From positions 4,278,001 to 4,342,000 of the forward strand of contig NW_026944383.1 of NCBI RefSeq assembly GCF_033439725.1: a DNA stretch of 64,000 nt, given 5' to 3'. Position numbers and translations under genes: made by a program. How positions within the stretch are numbered: position 1 is the stretch's first letter; every line of letters begins with the position of its first letter. Shown here one piece after another: positions 58,810 through 64,000 of the stretch. The stretch is from Neurospora tetraspora (taxonomy: Eukaryota > Ascomycota > Sordariomycetes > Sordariales > Sordariaceae). The notes below the pieces were generated by a model. It was not told the origin of the DNA. It saw only the letters and a program-made list of their open reading frames with translations, and searched no databases.

Positions 58810-61149
58810 GATGAAGATTAAAGGGAAGAAAAAGAAAATACCCTTTGTCCACCTTATAAGTACAACCGAGTTGTAGGAAGGAAGAGTATGGGTATGAGTG
58901 TCCAAGAAGGGCCGAGTATCCTCAACTACGAGGAACTACATCGTTACTACTTATACAAACCACCTTGGGAGACTACGACCGCAAGGGCCTACCACTTTGG
59001 CGCCATGACACAATGATCACCACAGGCCTAGTCCATGGCTGTCCCGACAAAACGCCCCGTAATGTGACCAGCACACTGGGGATAGGAAATAATACGCAGG
59101 GTGGATAGATCGCAGATGCAGTTTCGGTATCGACCCACTACCCAGATCGACATCTTCCGTGTCTGTTGCCCTGGTCGATGCAGTAAGATACACATCATCC
59201 CTGAGGACGATGATGACGGTCTGCCAAACGGAATCGTCAGGTACCATCCGGGAATCCAGCGTGGAAACTAACTTGATTTCCACAAATTCTGAGTAATAAA
59301 GATCAGCATTGTCCTTAAGCCATGTCACATAGAGTTGATGAGCTGTTCAGCTCAGCTGGACCAGCACACATAAATCAAGTCGGTGACCGCGGAGGCCAAG
59401 TAGTTTGCGGCATCGGATATAGCTGGACGAAACTCGCGAGATATTCGAGCTGTTCACCGCCAGGGATAGAAATCGAGAGACAGCTGTGTAAAGTGAAGAC
59501 AACAGTCGGAGGTCCACCGCTCAAGTAGTTGGAATCCAAGTCTCCGGGAGTCTGGGGTAAGCGCTAGCGTTGAGATCGCCGCCAAGGGAACCGCGATCCA
59601 ACGACCTCCAGGTGTTGAATTGTCGACGGTATGATTGGTACAGCTCACTGTTTCCCATTTTCCTGAACCGCGAGATGGCGAGCACTCCGTGATCGCTTGA
59701 AGAATGTTAACGATGATGAGAGGGGTGAAGCCACTGCTGGCCATGGCATTGAGCTATCATCTCGTAAAGTCTCCAGTAGTCGATCATGCAGTCAGCCTTC
59801 CTGAAAGGAAAGAGAGGATACTAGGTACTGACGCCCAAGCAGCGTACCGCACAGGCTCGCACGGGCTTGATGTGATTCTGTGAGGTCGAAAGTGCATACA
59901 TGTATGTATACCGCATAATGCAACTCGTATTCCAGGACTGGCATAATCGTGCGGATCCTGTAGGGTTAAAGGTCTGCCAGTTGCGTTTGGCTGCATGTAC
60001 GTGGCTGTAGAAGCAAATGGCAGAGCTAATACGAGTTGCGCGAGATTATACGGTATTGTGATGCAAGGGAATCGTCGGAGGCTCAATCACAACTATGATC
60101 GCCGGTGCAGGATGCAAGGAGCTGGTGAAACAGAACACAGCGCCAGAAAATGGAAAGGCTGTTGACGACCTTGAAAACCGCGAAGCATGGCTACGAATGC
60201 TGCCGAAACAATGGGACTGTTCGGTCCAGGCCCGTCAGCCAAAACGAATGAACCAATGAAATGTGACTGGCTTTAGTCTGGCTTTAGTCGATTAATGTTG
60301 ACCTTACGCTTTATTCGAAGAGAGAGTCGCAGTGTTGCTAGGTCGACAAGTCCGGAGCACAGCTGGATGCATGCAGATGCAACAACACCCAGAAACCGAC
60401 CCCTTTAAGACCGTGGCATGTCTAGAGGCTGGTATATTCATCTCGGAACGGATCTCAGCCTCTTTTGATGGGCACTTATTGCGGTTTCGAGCTACTGCTG
60501 TTGTCGAAATCCCGTACGGTGGCAATGATGGTTTCTCTCCAACATTTTCGCCGAGTTTGTCTCCCCATAGCCGAATTGACGACGCTCGGGTATCTGTTGG
60601 TTCACGGAACGAGATATTCTCAAGGGAGTGAGTGGCTCTTGCTTAAGATTGCAAGTGTGAAGGATTTCTTGAGCCGCATGAAATTGTCTCGGACGGTATT
60701 AGGGTGGCTTGCAGGTATTGATTACCTGGCCGTCTTCAACCATAGTGTGAAGTTCTTGAGCGCTTATCTCGTTTCGCATAATATGAGTGTTGTTGAATTC
60801 CCAATCGACCAAAGTTGACATGCTATCCAGGGTCGATGTTGTACCACAGCCGAAGAGCCTCATCATGCCGGTCGGCTTGCACAACATGCATGGGTAAGGC
60901 TGGCCTGTTTCCCATATAGGTTAGCAAACACCTACTGAATGTAAGCGCAGAAGTCCAAAAAAAACTCTTCCTGGCTCATAGCTCGTCAAATGTTGTATCA
61001 GACAGAAGGGGCCCCAAACTGCTCCACAGATGATCAGAATTCTGTGAATTTTGAACAAACCCCCAAGACGCCGTATCCATAGTCGCTCTCAAGGGCGACC
61101 CTATTATTTACACATAAAATACAGCAAATCGTGCCTCCTGCGTGGACGT
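58810..61149. other. Intergenic, upstream of laccase-like gene
   Basis: About 2.3 kb with only short ORFs; nothing recognised. Confidence 0.5.
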
Positions 61150-61774
61150 TTAGTCGGAGCGGCGGGTCGGGTAGTAGGCGGGGCGGAAGGCCTGGGCGGC
61201 CATGATCATGGGCCTCCTCTGGGCGCGGTAGTAGGCCTCGGCGACGATGGGAGAGGAGTCGGAACGAATGACGCTGCCGATGGACATGAAGAAGCTGGGA
61301 GGACGGTGGTGTCAGCGGTTAAGTCCAGTAGAAAGTTCTGTATCGAAGGGTTTTCCTAACCCGAAGGTCGCGCCCGAACCGAGCATGTACTGGCCCAATG
61401 TCCTCATGATGCCGTTGGGGCCGGCGCCATATCTGAAGATGTTGACGGTTCCTGGAGAGTTGCGCACGTCAGGACATGGCTGTAAGTCGATCGAAGCTTT
61501 GGGTGATGGGCATACCGAAGATGAAGCCGATGATGCAGCCGACAGCTATAATCGCAAGAGGTTAGCGACCGGGATGCATAATATCAAGGAAGGGGAAACA
61601 TACTGCCGCCCATCATGGCACCCATCTTGACTGCGAGGATGGCATCATGGTTAGCACGCTCCTTGTTGTTTTGTTATCGCAAACCCCTCTCGAGTTGTTG
61701 CCGTGGAGTCAGCCCATACACTTGTCAAAGTTGGAGGTCCCAACGGCACCACCATGCTGAGGAGGAGGAGGCAT
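61150..61774 (-). CDS. mgr2: MGR2/ROMO1, TIM23-complex subunit of the inner mitochondrial membrane
   Basis: Five exons (61774-61720, 61630-61604, 61545-61516, 61451-61361, 61294-61150) give exactly 115 residues. All four introns have GT..AG ends and the phases agree. The protein begins MPPPPQHGGAVGTSNFDKFK, then MGAMMGGTVGCIIGFIFG (first membrane helix, glycine-zipper rich), TVNIFRYGAGPNGIMRTLGQ, MLGSGATFGFFMSIGSVIR (second helix), and a basic tail to PAYYPTRRSD. Mgr2 closes the side of the TIM23 channel and controls lateral release of inner-membrane proteins. Exons 2 and 3 are only 27 and 30 nt, so no ORF scan shows this gene. Donor choices GTATGG and GTTAGG are less usual but required by phase. 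Confidence 0.92.
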
Positions 61775-63712
61775 CTTGGTAGTCGGTGGTACGGGATTGA
61801 CGACGAAAGCTAATTGCGGCCAAAGGAACTGCCAGAGAGCTATTGCGCTTGCGATCTCGAGAAGTGGGAGGAATTCCGCGATAGAGGTGGTTGCCGCGGG
61901 CAATCGCAAAAAGTGACGCACGGACGATTCCGGGGTGTGAACGACGACCCCACCCCATCAGCCTTGCCCGCCGGGAGAAATTGTTAAGTGCTACAGGGAA
62001 CAATCTATGGTGATAAGGCTATGTAAGTTTGCTCAGGCTTAAGCCTTCTCAACCTTAAAAGAAGTACTAGGGCCTTCGTAGAGTATCTTCTTGAAATCAT
62101 TCATATTGTACTATGAGTGTTTCGAACTTCTTTTACTCATTTCGGTGGCCATTGCTCTCGTACTCTTCTTGAAAGCTTTAACACTTAGCAGATGAAGCTC
62201 TAACAAAATAGGGTCTGAGCTCCAATCTGGAAAGGCAGGGATCATGGAACCTCTTTCAAGCCTTTGGAACGTCCAGACGCTCGGGCCAACAACCTCGGCG
62301 TTGTCCGTTCTAATTCCCATTTACAGGTATTTCTCACGTGATAGGGAGTTCCTGCTAGATTTAGTGACAGACTGACAGCCAGCGTAAGTTAAAACCTCGT
62401 CTCTCCCTAAATTCTGTTGGTACCTCTACTCTTTCCCTCTCGTTAACAAGAAGGGATTCAAGCTCCCGTCCTGAAGATTGCGCGTGCAGCCGCATCCTTC
62501 ATCTTGCCCCTGGCGGTTGACTCGCACCCAGTCCGATACAAACACTGTATCGTATATACAGGGCACCGTAGCAGTGGCTGCCGCTGCTACTTCAACTGGA
62601 CGGTATCAAAAGAACCAAGGGGTCAAACAGGACGAACCAGAGAGGTGGGAGCAAGCTTATCATTCGAACGAAGCCATTGGAGCCCCCTATCGCTTTGTGT
62701 GAAGAACCAACGACATTGAAGCTCCGTCCATCCAGACCTTTCATCTCAACAAGGCACAGCGGCAGTGCCACTCAAAGGCCCAATCGTGAGGAACGGGCGA
62801 GTCCTGTTTGGGATTTGGTGGGAAAGTTTAGTTGAGCCAGCTGCACGCATGGACCACCAGGTGGCACCGGCGTACATCACTCCCCTGCTCGTAAGCGCTT
62901 CCTCTCCAAGGCAACGCCAGGACTCTGGAAACGTGAGTCCCTCAAATTCTTGTTCAACCTCATTGATTTCGTACTATTGCCCGTCGCGTCTCGAAAGCGT
63001 GCTTTGCCATTTTCCATATCAGCCCTTGAAATCGCCGTCATCAACTTGCTGTTACTAGGTATGCTGCTTCTCGCTTGCTCCTTACTGTTAGCACCAACAT
63101 CACGATCGCCTCTCGACTCGGTGCCTGCCCCTCCACCCCCAAGGGCGCGAAGTTACCAAGAGCAAGTGCGCAATCCTAACTCGACAGTCGTCGGCGGCCA
63201 ATTGTCCACTTGTCCAGTCCACCTTGGAACCCCGGAATCCCTGCGCCAAAGTGCTCGACGTCACGACCAGATTACCACCGCGTACCAAGTAACATTACCT
63301 TAACTGACCCTTTTGCTTTCAACCCCTATAGTTGCCATCCGAACTGGCCAGAACCCACCCGCCCCGCGCTCCGTTCAATTAGATAGTCTTTGTCGTTGCC
63401 GTCAACATTTGGTGCAGGTAGATAACCAGGTCAGAAAGAGAAGAAAAAAAGTCGCATGAGCTAGAGCCTGCACGGAGATCGTCAGCGACAGCCAGTTCGA
63501 GCCCGCGCGCCTGCTCCCGCTCTCGCTCCCGTTTCCAGCTTCCAGCAAAAACAGGACAGTTTGTTGCAACTTGCAAAAGAACAATCTCAGAGTCCCAGCG
63601 TCGACGGCAGCGACTACACTAGCGACCAGCGACACCACTGCTCTTCCATCCCACCCACCGCCCGTATCCACTTCGCTCCATTCCCCCAGAGCCCCGTCCA
63701 CGCCAGGTCTCA
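61775..63712. other. Upstream region and probable long leader of the right-edge gene
   Basis: No gene supported. The last 250 bp are C-rich with Ser/Arg codon runs (CGCTCTCGCTCCCG), as in Neurospora leaders. Confidence 0.45.
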
Positions 63713-64000
63713 ATGACGGCTGTCGCGAATCCCCCTAGCTTCGCAAATCTCAATCGGCCGGGATGGATTAATGGCGGCCAATCGCTAAACTCGATGAACC
63801 CTGACGACAATAGAATGAACATGTTCATGTCGCGAAAAGCTCTGCAGCGATCAAACTCCTCGTCGTCGGTTTCGTCGACGGCGTCCTCCTCGTCCACCTC
63901 GACCGTGACCTCGACCGGCTCCGTCTCGACTGCGCCGACCAACGGCAGCCCCAACAGCACCAGCAGCAGCGGAAACGGAGGAAACGCCAACCCCATGTCG
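63713..64000 (+). CDS. N-terminal fragment of an unidentified Ser-rich protein
   Basis: ATG 63713 is open to the window edge: 96 codons beginning MTAVANPPSFANLNRPGWIN, then DDNRMNMFMSRKALQRSN. A Ser/Thr/Asn-rich low-complexity run follows. The Asn/Pro start and poly-Ser stretch suit a large regulatory protein, but there is no domain in view. The codon use and the leader upstream support a real gene. Confidence 0.6.
   Translation, partial: MTAVANPPSFANLNRPGWINGGQSLNSMNPDDNRMNMFMSRKALQRSNSSSSVSSTASSSSTSTVTSTGSVSTAPTNGSPNSTSSSGNGGNANPMS

Overview
The window is nuclear DNA of a filamentous ascomycete, most likely Neurospora or a close Sordariales relative. Genes have short introns (about 46-240 nt) with GTAAGT/GTATGT donors and CTAAC/CTGAC-type branch sites. 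Codon use is strongly GC3-biased, which produces very long antisense ORFs. The gene families are typical of Pezizomycotina: NACHT-WD40 proteins, AA9 LPMO, laccase-like oxidase, aminoadipate reductase for lysine and ERG6. From memory of N. crassa locus numbers, an Hrr1/ZNFX1-type helicase (sad-3) lies next to an RCK/Srk1-type kinase (camk-4), and that neighbour pair is seen here. Most genes are spliced; the exon coordinates below were worked out by hand from splice signals, reading phase and family similarity.

Layout. 1-2.1 kb: the 3' part of a NACHT-WD40 (NLR-like) gene with an in-frame UAG. 3.6-4.3 kb: a decayed gene fragment. 4.3-8.1 kb (-): the sad-3-like helicase. 12.6-15.0 kb (+): the camk-4/Srk1-like kinase. 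16.5-18.2 kb: a collagen-like, low-complexity protein. 18.9-20.1 kb (-): a truncated S28 peptidase. 20.7-24.3 kb (-): aminoadipate reductase. 27.6-36.3 kb is a dense housekeeping block: zuotin (-) and MZM1 (+) share one short promoter, SLT11 (-) and ERG6 (+) share another, and pyruvate dehydrogenase E1 beta (+) follows. 37.4-38.4 kb (-): a membrane protein with a Cys-rich ectodomain. 41.4 kb: AA9 LPMO. 42.4-44.2 kb (-): RCC1-repeat protein. 45.4 kb: quinolinate phosphoribosyltransferase. 47.3 kb: Hst2-type sirtuin. 49.5-55.1 kb: four unusual ORFs, each interrupted by one in-frame UAG. 56.8-58.8 kb (-): laccase-like multicopper oxidase. 61.2-61.8 kb (-): a five-exon MGR2/ROMO1 gene with 27- and 30-nt micro-exons. 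63.7 kb to the end: the 5' end of an unidentified gene.

The most unusual signal is at 49.5-53.4 kb. Three diverged ORFs encode the same Cys/His module, and each has UAG at exactly the same alignment column in the middle of it. Cysteines are conserved on both sides and the frame stays open for 74-143 codons afterwards. A fourth ORF (54.2-55.1 kb) and the NWD gene at the left edge also carry a single in-frame UAG; in the NWD gene it sits where relatives have Trp. Sordariomycetes are known to edit A to I in mRNA during sexual development, with UAG as a favoured target, so UAG is read as UGG (Trp). I infer that this region is a cluster of candidate stop-edited genes. Ordinary readthrough, or pseudogenes inherited from an already interrupted ancestor, remain alternatives.

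No tRNA, rRNA, CRISPR array, intact transposon or virus-like element was recognised.
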